DNA from: Pomphorhynchus laevis
Lineage: Eukaryota; Acanthocephala; Palaeacanthocephala; Echinorhynchida; Pomphorhynchidae
Reading direction: 5' to 3'
Assembly (NCBI GenBank): GCA_012934845.2
Contig: WNNJ02003440.1
Location: 124,001-188,000 of the forward strand
DNA: 64,000 nucleotides
Below are positions 28,994 through 39,190 of the stretch, piece by piece (within the stretch, counting starts at the first letter, position 1; every line of letters starts with the position of its first letter). The notes under the pieces were generated by a model. That model made no database searches, had not been told where the DNA came from, and saw only the letters and a program-made list of their open reading frames with translations. The translations under genes were made by a program, and so were the position numbers.

Positions 28994-29333
28994 TGGTTCG
29001 TGTGTTTTAGTGTCAAATCGAACCTCACGGCTATGGTGGTGATAAAATCATCCTTACACAAATGATATCCTAAATATTCAAGTGCACGTGTATTTAACCA
29101 GCTAGAAGCTGGTTTTATAGCCGCGTGATTTAGGCATTCAACATATTTTCTTGGCATTCCCATTCGTAACTGAATGGATGTTTCACTCTTCTGTGCTCGT
29201 ATGTTATCAATTATCGCTGCTTGCGCTGATCGTATGGCCGGTATGTCACTGATATGTTCTTGGAAGGTTCGCAGAGCATAATAGATCGTTCATATTGCCG
29301 TCGAATCTGTCTACAAGTGTTTTCAATTCCAAG

Positions 29334-29651
29334 TCAATCCATTTGTGTTGAAATTTTGATAACTTCCTGTAGGTCATCATCGATATTGTCGAGTCCAATT
29401 AATTTTGGGAGTAGGCGGTTTAGAATCGATAATTCTAGAAAATTGAACCAATCAGAGTTGCAGGGTGTGGTTCTCTGCAAAAATGACCATCTAGCTTGTA
29501 GTGATATGGTTTGAGCCACATATGCTACATGAGGATCGACTACTGCCACAGCAGCAAACCCATTGACTAAAGCGGACTGTTCCCCATACTTTTTATACTC
29601 GTTTACTTGAACGAACTCTGCAGATCCGATTGGTGATCCAAGTATGATCAA
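29334..29651 (-). pseudogene. LINE-A copy 5 RT thumb
   Basis: LGSPIGSAEFVQ, then VDPHVAYVAQTISLQARWSF, LQRTTPCNSDWFN and LPKLIGLDNI. This is the segment corresponding to VLGAAIGTESF...NENPYLAYIV in copy 1. Confidence 0.7.
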
Positions 29652-29668
29652 TCCAGATTCACATATAC

Positions 29669-30133
29669 TTATTTCAGTGTGTGTGAGAAGAGTTGCTTAG
29701 CTGATATCAGAGATTCATCAAAGGCCAACATCTTACATTTTGGTGCATTTGGGAAAAATCCATATCTGGGACCTATTTCTTTAATAAGATTCCATAATTT
29801 GTATAAATCGTTAGTGCTGTTTATAAAATTAGCATCGTCAGCATACCATAGGGATTCAAGATAAGGAAGCTTCTGTTTCAAAATATCGATCATTGGTACT
29901 GTGGTCAGGGCGTAAATTGGCATTGCTAGAGGATCACCCTGGGTGATCCCATCCTCTGCGCTCAAAGTATCGCCACATAAACCAAGTCGAGTTGGACATC
30001 CGTAGAGATTTGAAGCAATAATACTTAAAGAGGGACATAAAACCCGGATGTTATGTAACATCACTTTTCGGTTGAGGCAATTGAAATCATTGCTCGCGTC
30101 AATAATAAGGATAGCTGAGCTAGTGTTCTCCAT
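29669..30133 (-). pseudogene. LINE-A copy 5 RT palm
   Basis: LIIDASNDFNCLNRKVM (motif A), EDGITQGDPLAMPIYAL (motif B), ESLWYADDANFINST (motif C) and GPRYGFFPNAPKCKML (motif D). The catalytic Asps are intact. The next piece continues at 29651 in another frame. Confidence 0.82.
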
Positions 30134-30237
30134 AATTCAAGATCTGATGCGATGAATAACGTAATCAATACCCGACTTCTGACATGCACATAATTGTTTG
30201 CACCCACACACTGCCTGAATTTCGTGGGTGAGCAAAT

Positions 30238-30627
30238 TCAGAATTGCCTTGCAAATAATCTTCTAGCCACATTCCCTATTCCGATCGGACGAATACCAGG
30301 ATTCTTGTCTAATTGGATGAGTCTGCTAGTAGTCAGTTCACGTAGGCTGTAAGGATCCATGTCGGTTGATGATATACGTATTGCCGTTTTGGCTAGAACA
30401 TTTGCAAGTCGCGTTGATTGTTCTTCATGTTTCTGAAGCATGTTATACCATGCAGCGGCATCAAGTGCTGAAGAGCCAGCGGATTCATGTATACGTGAGG
30501 CAGTTTCGGTGATGGTGGAACCGTTCAGTCGATCTAATCGAAGTAAAATGCCTTCTTGAGAGGTAGTAAAATTTATGTCCAGTAATGCACTTTGATGAGG
30601 CATTAATGCTTTTGGGTGTTTTTTCAA
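30238..30627 (-). pseudogene. LINE-A copy 5 pre-RT and RT fingers
   Basis: LLRLDRLNG, ESAGSSALDAAAWYNML, LTTSRLIQLDKNPGIRPIGI and GNVARRLFARQF. Same order as copy 1. The frame ends just after the RT fingers block, before motif A. Confidence 0.75.
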
Positions 30628-30840
30628 TCAATATTTCTTTGACAGTTTTATTTCCAACTTGAGATTCTAAAAGAAACACCCCTCCAATAGAGTCAATTTG
30701 TCTAGTATCCTCATTGCTTGGGTTGTGCGACCATTTTTCATAGATCGGATAAATTGTTGCTTCCACGAGCTTTGACGCGGTTTTGAAAATTGAATCGACA
30801 TTTGCAAATTATGAGCTTTATTGTATAGCATATTGTATTG

Positions 30841-31074
30841 CTATTCATTCCATAGTTTTAGTCGACAAGCTAGTGTAAGTCTTCTTGTTGAGCCATTTAT
30901 GTAACCATCTTTCTGAAGAATTAGCTGAGGGAAAACGACAGTGCCTTTTAGAATTTTGTCAGTGGGAGCCGTTATAGTTGAGAAAACCTCATAAAAAGAG
31001 GCCAGTATAGAAATAAATTGTGGGCTCTCTTTGCATCCTGGAAGGCTGAAGAGGTTGGGACTCCATTTAATCAC
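30841..31074 (-). pseudogene. LINE-A copy 5 N-terminal linker
   Basis: MIKWSPNLFSLPGCKESPQF then TVVFPQLILQKDG, then RLTLACRLKLWNE. It matches the linker of copies 1 and 8. It lies directly downstream of the broken Cys-rich domain. Confidence 0.7.
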
Positions 31075-31230
31075 TTTATTGAATATACTGTCAATTGATT
31101 CGTGTGAGTTTATTACTGTTTCCGGATGGATATGTGTTGTATTGATCAGATGTACGATGCGAGAAGATATTCCATTGGGGTTTCGAGAATGCGAATTTGG
31201 CGAGTGGTCATGATCAATCTGCTTGTTTAT

Positions 31231-31644
31231 GCAGTTAGTGACTCGGCAATTATTGCATGATCTGTTAGCATTAGCACATCTGCACCCCTACATTTGGCAG
31301 CTGGTTAATTGCAGTTACAGCAAGGAATGCTATCAGCCATCCTGCCACGAGCCATTGCCACGAAGGACACCTGGCGACACGCTCTTCGATAACTGTTGAC
31401 TGTATGTTATCTATCTCAAACTTTTCTGTGGGTTAAAGCAGTTAGTGGCTCGGCAATTATTTCATGATCTGTTAGAATTAGCACATTTGCACCCCTACAT
31501 TTGGCAGCTGGTTAATTGCAGTTACAGCAAGGAATGCTATCAGCCATCCTGCCACGAGCCATTGCCACGAAGAACACCTGGCGACACGCTCTTCGATAAC
31601 TGTTGACTGTATGTTATCTATCTCAAACTTTTCTATGGGTTAAA
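31231..31644 (-). repeat. LINE-A 5' tandem units, period 207 bp
   Basis: 31231-31437 and 31438-31644 are ~96% alike. On the minus strand each unit reads: TTTGAGATAGATAACATACA motif, ~60 bp, ATG (31547 and 31340), then the start of the Cys-rich domain (MADSIPCCNCN). The outer unit stops inside that domain and restarts at the 5' motif. A third, partial unit (TTTGAGATAAATAACATACA) lies at 31677-31706. CRCANANRSCNNCRVTNC is readable in a shifted frame in the inner unit. Confidence 0.9.
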
Positions 31645-31744
31645 GCTGGACGATTTTAAGTAGTTTATTATTTTCAAGAATTACGATTGTATGTTATTTA
31701 TCTCAAACGTTTTTGAAATTGTAAGAATTTATAAAAACCAAGAA

Positions 31745-32730
31745 TTGTTTAAGATTATTAGTGATTCTTTGTGTTATTGATTTTAAAAGTTGAAAACAGT
31801 ATTTCAATAAAAAACGTTGAACATTTGTTAACTAGACAAATTTGAAACATTTATGAGAACATGTCAATTAATAATTTAAATCCATTAATGGCTGAAAATC
31901 ACATCATCTTCCTGACAACTTTAAAGACATTTTTAAATCTTAGAATTTCAAACACAATTTACAATTCTGTATTAGAAATATAATGCATACTGATAAAATA
32001 CATACTTAAAATCCGTCCAACTATACTTTGTCCTGTTTTATTACTTTTTTGTTGCACACTTTTTATTCTTTCCCATTTAAGTTGAACCCTTTTTGGGTTC
32101 AACTAAAATGGTTGAACAATTGCTTAAACCAAATGATTGTTCATGATATTGTCAATAATTTTATAGCAAATGATGTCCATAGATCCTATTGACGCAGATC
32201 AATATAAGGACAAGCTCGTTATTTTCTATGGTAACCAAATGACCAACAACTGTTCGTTTTACAAAGTAAAACGCAACTGCTTGTTATTACGAACAATTTA
32301 GCGTCATTATTAGACATAATTGTTACAGAATAAGCATCAGCAACATCTTGTTTATTGGATATGCACCCAAACACATGAAAACGACTGAGACAATATAATG
32401 ATCCAATTAATCATCGTGTTATCTATACTTAATAGAGGTGCACAAAGGTGATAATTCGTAATAACGAACAATGAAGCCTGCAGATAATAGAAACATTAAC
32501 AATTAAAGGACAAAAACCTGAGATTAATAAAAAGATAGCTTCATCAAAACATTGAAGGCTTTTTGTTCTCCCCAATCAAAGATAAGAGAAAACGATAAAT
32601 GTGCTCAGTGTCAAATAACTTACGCGATCAAGATGATGCTCTTTTATATATCCATCTCCTTGTATTATAAACATAGATATTCCGTCTATCAATCTTAATT
32701 AAGTTACACAACAAAATATAACTAAGATAT
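31745..32730. other. Unassigned AT-rich stretch
   Basis: No coding frame. It contains a perfect 9-bp stem hairpin GTTGAACCC-TTTTT-GGGTTCAAC (32081-32103), a second TTTGTTAACTAGACAAATT (31817-31840) shared with the fold-back MITE, and inverted TTGTTATTACGAA / TTCGTAATAACGAAC at about 32281 and 32456. Confidence 0.5.
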
Positions 32731-32733
32731 AAG

Positions 32734-32940
32734 TTAATCAAAGTACCTTTTATCTATTTCAGTAGGTCGTTGTTTGTTTAATGAATTTAGTCTCCAGTAA
32801 CACGGGAGTTTTAGTGCCATCAAATTTCCTATAGGAATGCTCGATATTCTCCATCTGATTTTAACGTGCTGATCCTCCACAATTGCTGACAAAAGATTAA
32901 CTTCAAGTGCAAGTTGCCCAAATTTGGCCAAGCTTCTCAA
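32734..32940 (-). CDS. Exon-like ORF of unknown function
   Basis: A 68-residue minus frame, MRSLAKFGQLALEVNLLSA..., FGQLALEVNLLSAIVEDQHV, KIRWRISSIPIGNLMALKLP, CYWRLNSLNKQRPTEIDKR. It is preceded on the minus strand by GTGAACTTAG and followed by AAAAGGTACTTTG, which fit a splice acceptor and donor. The composition is protein-like and unlike any element in the window. It could be a host internal exon or a relic. No family recognised; no neighbouring exon found. Confidence 0.3.
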   Translation of the reverse strand: MRSLAKFGQLALEVNLLSAIVEDQHVKIRWRISSIPIGNLMALKLPCYWRLNSLNKQRPTEIDKRYFD

Positions 32941-33144
32941 TTTGCTAAGTTCACTAACGTAGCTTTTTATTCCCCTATTATAATTTTACTTATTACTTCG
33001 ATAAATATTATTGATAATAATATAAATATTATTATATTGTATAATATTATATATAATAATATTATTAATATCAATTGATAAATAATAATATAATACGTAT
33101 AATAATACGATTATATATATTACAAATATAAATTCAAATTGAAA

Positions 33145-34115
33145 AATTCAATCGTGCAAATTGGTTGCTGTATTTCGATTATTTTTTATCTTAAGCTTAA
33201 ATAATAAATCAACTTTACTATTAACTACATTTACACTGAAAATATAAAATATATTTGAAATTAAAAGTTTAATTTTATCAATTTTAATATTATTGTGTTG
33301 ATTTATATATTTTACTATTTTCTGTTTGATGATATTTATATAGTAACCTAGTTTAAAAGATGCATATGTATGCATGTATCTATTAAATTATTTAAATAAT
33401 TTTGAAGAAAGCCAATATTATTACATATTTTGGCAATTCTTAAAATTTCATTATTTAATGTATTATATTTTATATTATATGGTATGCATGAATGCTCATG
33501 CAAAAATATGTTTCTTGTAAATTTAAATATGTCATCTTTACGATATAAATTAAAAGAAGTTTTAATTGATGTTATTTTAATGTTCATATCTAGATATATA
33601 TCTTCTTTATCATCAATATTAGTTGTATTAAGAATATGGCTACTTGGATAAATTTGTTCATTTATTGGATAAAAATTCTTAGAGTTAAATTCACATATAT
33701 CATCAATGTATCGAAACATATATTTCATATCTTTAAATTATTTAGATTTATTTTTTAAACAGTTATGGACAAATTCATATTCTATAAGTCATTAAAATAA
33801 GTCAGCTATAATTGGGCTAATATTACATCCCATTGGAACACATTTTATTTGTCGAAATATAGATGTCCCAACCTTTAAATAATTTTAATTTATCAAAATA
33901 TTTAAGGATTATATTAATTCGATTTTATTTATATATTTATATTTACTTGATGGTTAAATTTTTGTTAGATAGCCATTATTGTTATTATAACATAAATATG
34001 CATATACCTTTTGGATTATAAGAATAATTTACTTTTCTAATGCATCTTGAATATCTGCTAAATCTAGATTTGTATATTATATTTTGTAAATATTCGAATA
34101 TAATCGAAATATCAA
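33145..34115 (-). mobile_element. PLE 3' part, minus strand
   Basis: Reversed PLE from the C-terminal coding end (NIKQKIVKYINQHNNIK) to CTAAATCTAGATTTGTATAT at 34060-34085. It covers motif B through the RT thumb. It lacks a terminal repeat on its left. Confidence 0.8.
33348..33728 (-). pseudogene. PLE RT with YIDD motif and thumb
   Basis: MKYMFRYIDDICEFNSKNFY (catalytic motif C), IYPSSHIL, DIYLDMNIKI, FNLYRKDDIFKFTRNIFLHE, HSCIPYNIKYNTLNNEILRI and FLQNYLNNLID. The order fits Penelope-type RTs (FRYIDD, YLDL, H.NIP.s..Yg). A second frame (33148-33375) gives YYINIIKQKIVKYINQHNN. No GIY-YIG endonuclease follows. Confidence 0.78.
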
Positions 34116-34624
34116 AATAATTTTGTTGACTTTCTATTATACCTTATCGTTACTGAATATTTAAAATACACATCAGGATGGATATATTTCTTATTATTTA
34201 GTCGTTATTATTTTATAATTTAAATAATTATGTATATTTTTTATTAATAATTCAAAATCATTAATGATACAATATGACACATGTTCACAATATATAATTC
34301 ACTAATATGAACGAAATTTATCTAAGAAAAAAGTCAATCGTTAAAAACCATCAAAATTTAATAATGATTTCTAAGATCTATATAAATACCTGTGAATAGT
34401 AGAGATATTTTCAAAATTGTTAAAAAATACAACATCCTTTGAATAAAGTCCGTAGCAGTGTATTTCTCTGAAAAAGTTAGGCAGCTAAAAAGAAAAATGT
34501 TGAAAATTAAAATTAGGAAATTCCAAATTCATCAGTATAAATTTAGTTTAGATTTAATTTAATTTATTCGTTATTAATTAAATTAAGCAAATTAATTTAA
34601 TTATATCAAATATTTATTTATTTT
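34116..34624. other. AT-rich stretch with a short dispersed repeat
   Basis: No gene. 34155-34195 (ATATTTAAAATACACATCAG, then GATATATTTCTTA) is a diverged piece of the 96-bp repeat at 51468 and 54431. Confidence 0.5.
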
Positions 34625-34793
34625 ATTTATATTTTAAATAGTTGATAATGATCCATTATCGATAAAGAATTATCGTAGCTGGATCAAAGAAAAGAGTAAA
34701 AGTTTTTATTGATATTTTGCTAATCTCTGTAAGCATCTTCAGAAAATTACATCTTCAGAAAATTACAATCAATTATAATGCTCTGAGGATAAT

Positions 34794-34873
34794 GCAATCT
34801 CTTAATTTTTTTATTTTTTATTTTCAGTGAGAATAATAATACAATTAAGGTTCCCGCTAATGGGCCTTTCGAC
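34794..34873 (-). mobile_element. 80-bp orphan LINE-A 3' end
   Basis: GGTTCCCGCTAATGGGCCT (34849-34867) matches the 3' termini of LINE-A copies 3 and 4; the adjoining AATAATACAATT also matches copy 4. It is bounded on both sides by CTCTGAGGATAAT (34781-34793, 34874-34886), a likely 13-bp target-site duplication. An extreme 5' truncation. Confidence 0.6.
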
Positions 34874-34939
34874 TCTGAGGATAATAATACAATAATTTAT
34901 TGTATTATTATTTCCAAATATCCGTGTTTCCTACCTGGC

Positions 34940-35262
34940 TCTCCGCCGTTTCCATATCATTCTTATGCGTGCTAAACGTACTCTCTTTTGGCGAAATCAA
35001 CTCGAAATCAACTCATCTTCCAACTCTAAATCTCATTGCAAAATCTTAAACTCGATTATTTCAAGATCATCTACCCATTGTAACATAAATCCTGATGAAT
35101 TTTCTTCATATCAGCAATCACAGCTATCTAATTTACTTTCTATTCTTACCATATAGCCCTTGTACCCTCTCTTCCCCTTAAATACTTGCCTCACAAAGCT
35201 ATTCCACCTTCATCCCAATTTGTCTGAAGTTTCTTCGGCTCTTCTGTTATTACCTAATAATA
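34940..35262 (+). pseudogene. LINE-E fragment, plus strand
   Basis: Frame 34965-35156: MRAKRTLFWRNQLEINSSSN, HCKILNSIISRSSTHCNINP, DEFSSYQQSQLSNLL. It is about 85% like the pre-RT region of the minus-strand LINE-E (TKRTIFWRNQLESSSNSKSH). It is truncated at both ends and faces the large copy. Confidence 0.75.
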
Positions 35263-35278
35263 CAATAATTTATTTAAC

Positions 35279-35317
35279 GTGGCAAATGCGTGCAAAATGC
35301 ACGCTTACATGACCACT
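35279..35317 (-). other. LINE-E 3' stem-loop
   Basis: GTGG...GCGTGCA-AAA-TGCACGC...CCAC: an inner 7-bp stem and an outer 4-bp stem, next to the 3' end. An alike structure is at 41469-41508. 3' stem-loops that the RT recognises are known for L2/CR1-type LINEs. Confidence 0.65.
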
Positions 35318-35353
35318 AACAAACAAAAAAAGAACATCAAAAGTCACAGATAA

Positions 35354-35543
35354 TTAGTTAATTGTTGAAATGGAATTGGATTTGGCGTTTGAAGCACGGC
35401 ATAGATGTTGATTGGCGGATATGAATAGGCAGTTGATTCCACAAGAGAGGAGCAGCCACAACGAAGGAGCGGAAGCCAAAAGAGTTAGAGTAGATTGGGA
35501 CATGTAAAAGAAGGGAATTACGGGAACGCAGAGCACAATACAC
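35354..35543 (-). pseudogene. LINE-E C-terminal tail
   Basis: ALRSRNSLLLHVPIYSNSFG, FRSFVVAAPLLWNQLPIHIR and FKRQIQFHFNN: the conserved SF...AP.LWN.LP..IR ending of CR1/L2-group ORF2. The same frame is readable upstream to about 35790 (INAAVRVLLRLHRFDHTSDY) with one stop. Confidence 0.8.
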
Positions 35544-35798
35544 AGTATGAGAATTGTCGAGATAAGGAAGGTTGAGAAATGAAGGGGTATGAGAAGTTAT
35601 AAGGCGAAAAGCAATGATAAGAAGACGAATTTGAACACGACAATAAATGATAGGCCAATCAAGAGAAACAAGGTAGTCGGATGTATGATCAAAACGATGA
35701 AGACGGAGGAGAACTCGGACGGCAGCGTTGATGATGCGTTGTGAAGGAAGAAGAGTGGATTTAGGTTAGTTGGAAAATAGACTAAGACAGTAATCAAG

Positions 35799-37634
35799 TC
35801 ATGAGAAAAGAAGAGAAGATATGAGAGTCATACAAGAATGTAAATCAATCAATCTACGAACTTGACGGAGATTGCGGAGTATCAAGGTAGATGAGCGTAC
35901 TTTATCACTAACGAAAGGTTTAAGTGAAAGTCGGTTGTCGAAATGAAAGCCTAGGAAAACGTGATTATCAACGATAGGAAAAATTGTAGAATTTAATGAT
36001 ACGGAAGGAGGTTCTACGCCGAAGCTTCGAGGTAGGATCCACATAATTTTAGATTTATCAGGATTCAGAGAAAGGCGAAGGGAAGAAAGATGATTGGAAG
36101 TTGAGACATGACAGTCGGAAGCAGGAACACTAAGATCATGAATACGATAAGCAGGTGCCTGAGCATAGATGAGAATGTCATCAGCATATTGCATAACATG
36201 GAAGTTAAATTTATGAGAAATCGAAGACAAGTCACCGAGAAGAAGAGAGAAAAGCATAGGGCCTAATACGGAGCCTTGTGGAACACCGGTCGGGATGGAT
36301 GAAGGATGTGAGAGAGAAGAATTAGAATAGACGCGAAATGTACGGTTTGATAGATATGAAGAAAACCATGATACAGTAGGTAAAGAGAAGCCATAATCAT
36401 GACGAAGGTGATGTAGAGGAATCGAGTGATCGACGATATCAAAAGCAGACGATAGATCAAGAGAAACTATGACACTACATAATTTATGATCGCGCGAGAT
36501 GAGTAAGTCATTATAAACTTTAAGACAAGCAATTTCAGTAGAGTGATTAGAGCGAAAAGCGGCTTTGAAGGGAGGACACAAGTTAGAGGAAAAGCGATAT
36601 GTATTAACTTGCTTGAGAACGATACGCTCAAGGAGTTTAGAGAGGGTTGGGAGAAGTGAGATTGGACGGTACGAAGATGGTAGTGAGGAGTCAAGAGATT
36701 GCTTTTTGATGAGAGTACGAACAGTGGCGCATTTCCAGATGGAAGGAAATGTACGGCTACGGATGGACGAGTTGAACAATGTGATTAGAAAGGGTGATAT
36801 AGAGGAGCAGATATTTTTAAGCAAGTGAGTGGGAATTGGGTCAGAAGGAAAGGTTTTATTTGGTAATGACAGCAGAACCGAAGAAATTTCATCAGACGAA
36901 ACGGGAAGAATGTGGAATAGTTCTGGGAGGGAAGTATTTAAAGAGAAGAGTGGGTACAAGGGTGCTATGGGTAGTAAGGAAAGTAAATTAGATAGCTTAG
37001 TTTGTAGATAAGAAGAAAATTCATCAGGATTTATATTACAAGAAGTAGATGATCGTGAAAGAATTGAGTTTAAGATTTTCCAATGAGATTTGGAGTTGGA
37101 AGATGACTCGAGTTGATTTCGCCAAAAGATAGTACGTTTAGTACGTATAAGAATAAGATGTGAACGGCGTAGAGAAAAGTAAGAATCACGGAGATTTGGA
37201 GGGAGTGAGTTGAGAGAACGTTTAAGAAAACGATTATACACACGAAAAGAGTGACGGAGTCGACTCTTAGAAAGACTACAGTCAGAATCGAACCAGGGAG
37301 CATGGCGCAAGCGCTGAGAACGTCGGAGTCGACTAGGCAGAAGTTTATTGATGATAGACATAAGTTCAGAATCAAACATAATGCAGAGATCATCGGGAGA
37401 GATAGTTAAGAGGAAGTGAAAAGAGTGAAGAATTGAGTAAGGCTGTGCAGAGAATAGGGATATCGAGAAGTTTCCAGGGTCGACTTGGTGTGGATATTGG
37501 TGGAGGCGGAGAAGGAGGATGGGGACCAGTAGGAGTAAGAGTGACAAGGAAATGATCAGACAAACCGGGATCAGTAATTGACAAGGAAGTATAGTCATTG
37601 AAGCAGATAGGGACAGCAATGATGTCGAGAGCAC
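35799..37634 (-). CDS. LINE-E reverse transcriptase
   Basis: 611 residues. The first ~60 overlap the endonuclease frame and are not real protein. Then LRHAPWFDSDC, the linker TKRTIFWRNQ, FPSIWKCATVRTLIKK, SSYRPISLLPTLSKLLERI, FRSNHSTEIACLKVYND, VSLDLSSAFDIVDHS (motif A), PTGVPQGSVLGPMLFSL (motif B) and HVMQYADDILIYAQ (motif C). HSTE...DLSSAFD...GVPQGSVLGP is typical of L2/CR1-group LINEs. Catalytic residues are intact. It ends at SCMTLISSLLFS; the tail continues in another frame. Confidence 0.85.
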   Translation of the reverse strand: MLSTSLLSLSASMTILPCQLLIPVCLIISLSLLLLLVPILLLRLHQYPHQVDPGNFSISLFSAQPYSILHSFHFLLTISPDDLCIMFDSELMSIINKLLPSRLRRSQRLRHAPWFDSDCSLSKSRLRHSFRVYNRFLKRSLNSLPPNLRDSYFSLRRSHLILIRTKRTIFWRNQLESSSNSKSHWKILNSILSRSSTSCNINPDEFSSYLQTKLSNLLSLLPIAPLYPLFSLNTSLPELFHILPVSSDEISSVLLSLPNKTFPSDPIPTHLLKNICSSISPFLITLFNSSIRSRTFPSIWKCATVRTLIKKQSLDSSLPSSYRPISLLPTLSKLLERIVLKQVNTYRFSSNLCPPFKAAFRSNHSTEIACLKVYNDLLISRDHKLCSVIVSLDLSSAFDIVDHSIPLHHLRHDYGFSLPTVSWFSSYLSNRTFRVYSNSSLSHPSSIPTGVPQGSVLGPMLFSLLLGDLSSISHKFNFHVMQYADDILIYAQAPAYRIHDLSVPASDCHVSTSNHLSSLRLSLNPDKSKIMWILPRSFGVEPPSVSLNSTIFPIVDNHVFLGFHFDNRLSLKPFVSDKVRSSTLILRNLRQVRRLIDLHSCMTLISSLLFS

Positions 37635-38256
37635 CGCCGAGAATATGAGTTGGGCTTATTGAAAGTAATTTATAGTTAAAATCAGAAAAAAGATTAGTTA
37701 AAGTGATAGAGTCAGAGTCAGCCGGGCGATCAAGATGAATGTTAAAGTCACCGGGAACAAAAGAAGGAGTATAAGACAATGAACAGTGAGACATAAGATC
37801 TGCAAGGTCGCTAAAGAAGATACGTGATGGGGTAACTGAATCTGGACGGTATACAATCACAAGTTCCAGAGGGAAAGGAGTTGATAATCTGCATATGAGT
37901 AATTCGAACGAGGTGTAACGGATGTTAACGTTGATTTTACGTAAAGACAATGGGTGACGAGCAATGGCAACTATACCGCCATGGTTAAAAGCAGTAGATG
38001 TATGAGAGGCAATTGGACGAGATGATTCAACTAAAGAACAACCAGAGCGACATAGACGACGAATAGCAAGATCGTCGGAGTCACAATGCCAGGATTCGGT
38101 AATGCAGAGAATATCGATAGATAATTGATCGAAGATATCAAGGAGCATATCAGCTTTATGAAGAATGGAGCGAGTGTTGAATAGACTAAGACGAAAAGTA
38201 TGCTTAGGAGCGAGATCGACTAGCGAAGAAGACAAGGGGGAGAGATGGGACGCCAT
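37390..38256 (-). CDS. LINE-E APE endonuclease
   Basis: 288 residues from ATG 38256. FRLSLFNTRSILHKADMLLD (~20), ILCITESWH (~50), FNHGGIVAIARH (~90), LVIVYRPDSV (~128), FVPGDFNIHLDRP (~165) and DPGLSDHFLVTLT (~225). All expected metal and catalytic blocks (N, E, D/N, SDH) are visible. In-frame sequence before the ATG reaches toward ORF1. The frame runs out at 37390, after a Pro-rich linker, where the RT frame overlaps. Confidence 0.82.
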   Translation of the reverse strand: MASHLSPLSSSLVDLAPKHTFRLSLFNTRSILHKADMLLDIFDQLSIDILCITESWHCDSDDLAIRRLCRSGCSLVESSRPIASHTSTAFNHGGIVAIARHPLSLRKINVNIRYTSFELLICRLSTPFPLELVIVYRPDSVTPSRIFFSDLADLMSHCSLSYTPSFVPGDFNIHLDRPADSDSITLTNLFSDFNYKLLSISPTHILGGALDIIAVPICFNDYTSLSITDPGLSDHFLVTLTPTGPHPPSPPPPISTPSRPWKLLDIPILCTALLNSSLFSLPLNYLSR

Positions 38257-38259
38257 CGA

Positions 38260-39190
38260 ATTTTTGGCCTTGTGTGTACAACGTGAAAATTTCCGTTGAT
38301 TTGACGTATAGATAAGGATGACTCGCCGTTTGTTTCACGTCGATGTTTTCTCAATGCTAGCTTAATTGAGCTGGGCAATATCAGGAGGGGAGCGGTCAGG
38401 AAAGATACGACAAGTAGACGAAGTGGTAAGAAGTTTAAAACGTTGGGAAAGTACCAAGGATGCATGTGAACTATGTCGGAAAACGATTTTTAGGAGTGGA
38501 GGACTGAGATAATTGGATTTAGTGGATTTGTTTAAACGGATCAAAGGATACAGGAGCGATATTATTGAAGAGTGATGGGTTATCATCAGGAAGAATGGTT
38601 GCTAGGATAGACCTGAAAGCAGATACATCATCATCGAGGCGACATTGAGGAGAAGCAGATTCGGAAACCTTTAAATTAGATATGATAATGCATCGATCGC
38701 GCGAAGGAAAACGATTACGTAGTGGTGGACGGACAGACCTGGTAGTAGAGGGAGAAGAGCAGCTAAACGTGGGGATGGCAGGGGTGCTAAGAGAAGATTT
38801 AAGATAGTTTGGAGCATTGTGACAGGAGTGGAGTGTTGAATCGGTTGATCGGAGATGTTACTGGTGATGATTTTGACGGGAGGATATAAATTATTGATAA
38901 GTGATACGGTTGGAGCATGTGTGACAGAAGTGGATTGTTGAATAGGTTCAACGGAGAAAAAGTATGAGATGTAGTTAGATGTGGGGATAAATAGGAAAAA
39001 TGAGGTACGAGATGAAGGCCTTTACTGTTTGCATTGTTAGGAAGATGAAGATTAAGGGAAGTTTTACCCGTAGTTAAAGGAGGAGTGTGTGTAAGAGAAG
39101 TTTCACGAACGGGTTTCATAGATGACGAAGGAGTTAGTAAGCAAACGGATGACGACGATAGATTGGAAGATATGTTGTCGTTTGTTGATG
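38260..39190 (-). pseudogene. LINE-E ORF1 region, broken
   Basis: Short overlapping minus frames (38220-38465, 38362-38586, 38799-39119) rich in Pro, Ser, Thr and His (LTHTPPLTTGKTSLNLHLPN). Low-complexity, GC-moderate. By position this should be ORF1 of LINE-E, but no RNA-binding motif is recognisable, so the call is positional only. Confidence 0.4.

Larger units (their letters stand above)
28265..31740 (-). mobile_element. LINE-A copy 5, nearly full length
   Basis: Read right to left: repeated 5' units (31231-31706), Cys-rich start (ATG at 31340, broken), linker, RT (29669-30627), zinc-type and nuclease-like parts (28645-28993) and C-terminal tail to about 28265. All family blocks are present, but in at least seven open pieces. 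It is older than LINE-D, and no flanking duplication is clear. Confidence 0.8.

Noticed and set aside
36565-37011. Plus-strand ORFs opposite LINE-E
   Set aside because: Antisense of the LINE-E RT; Arg/Glu/Gly-rich shadows typical of reversed Ser/Leu codons.
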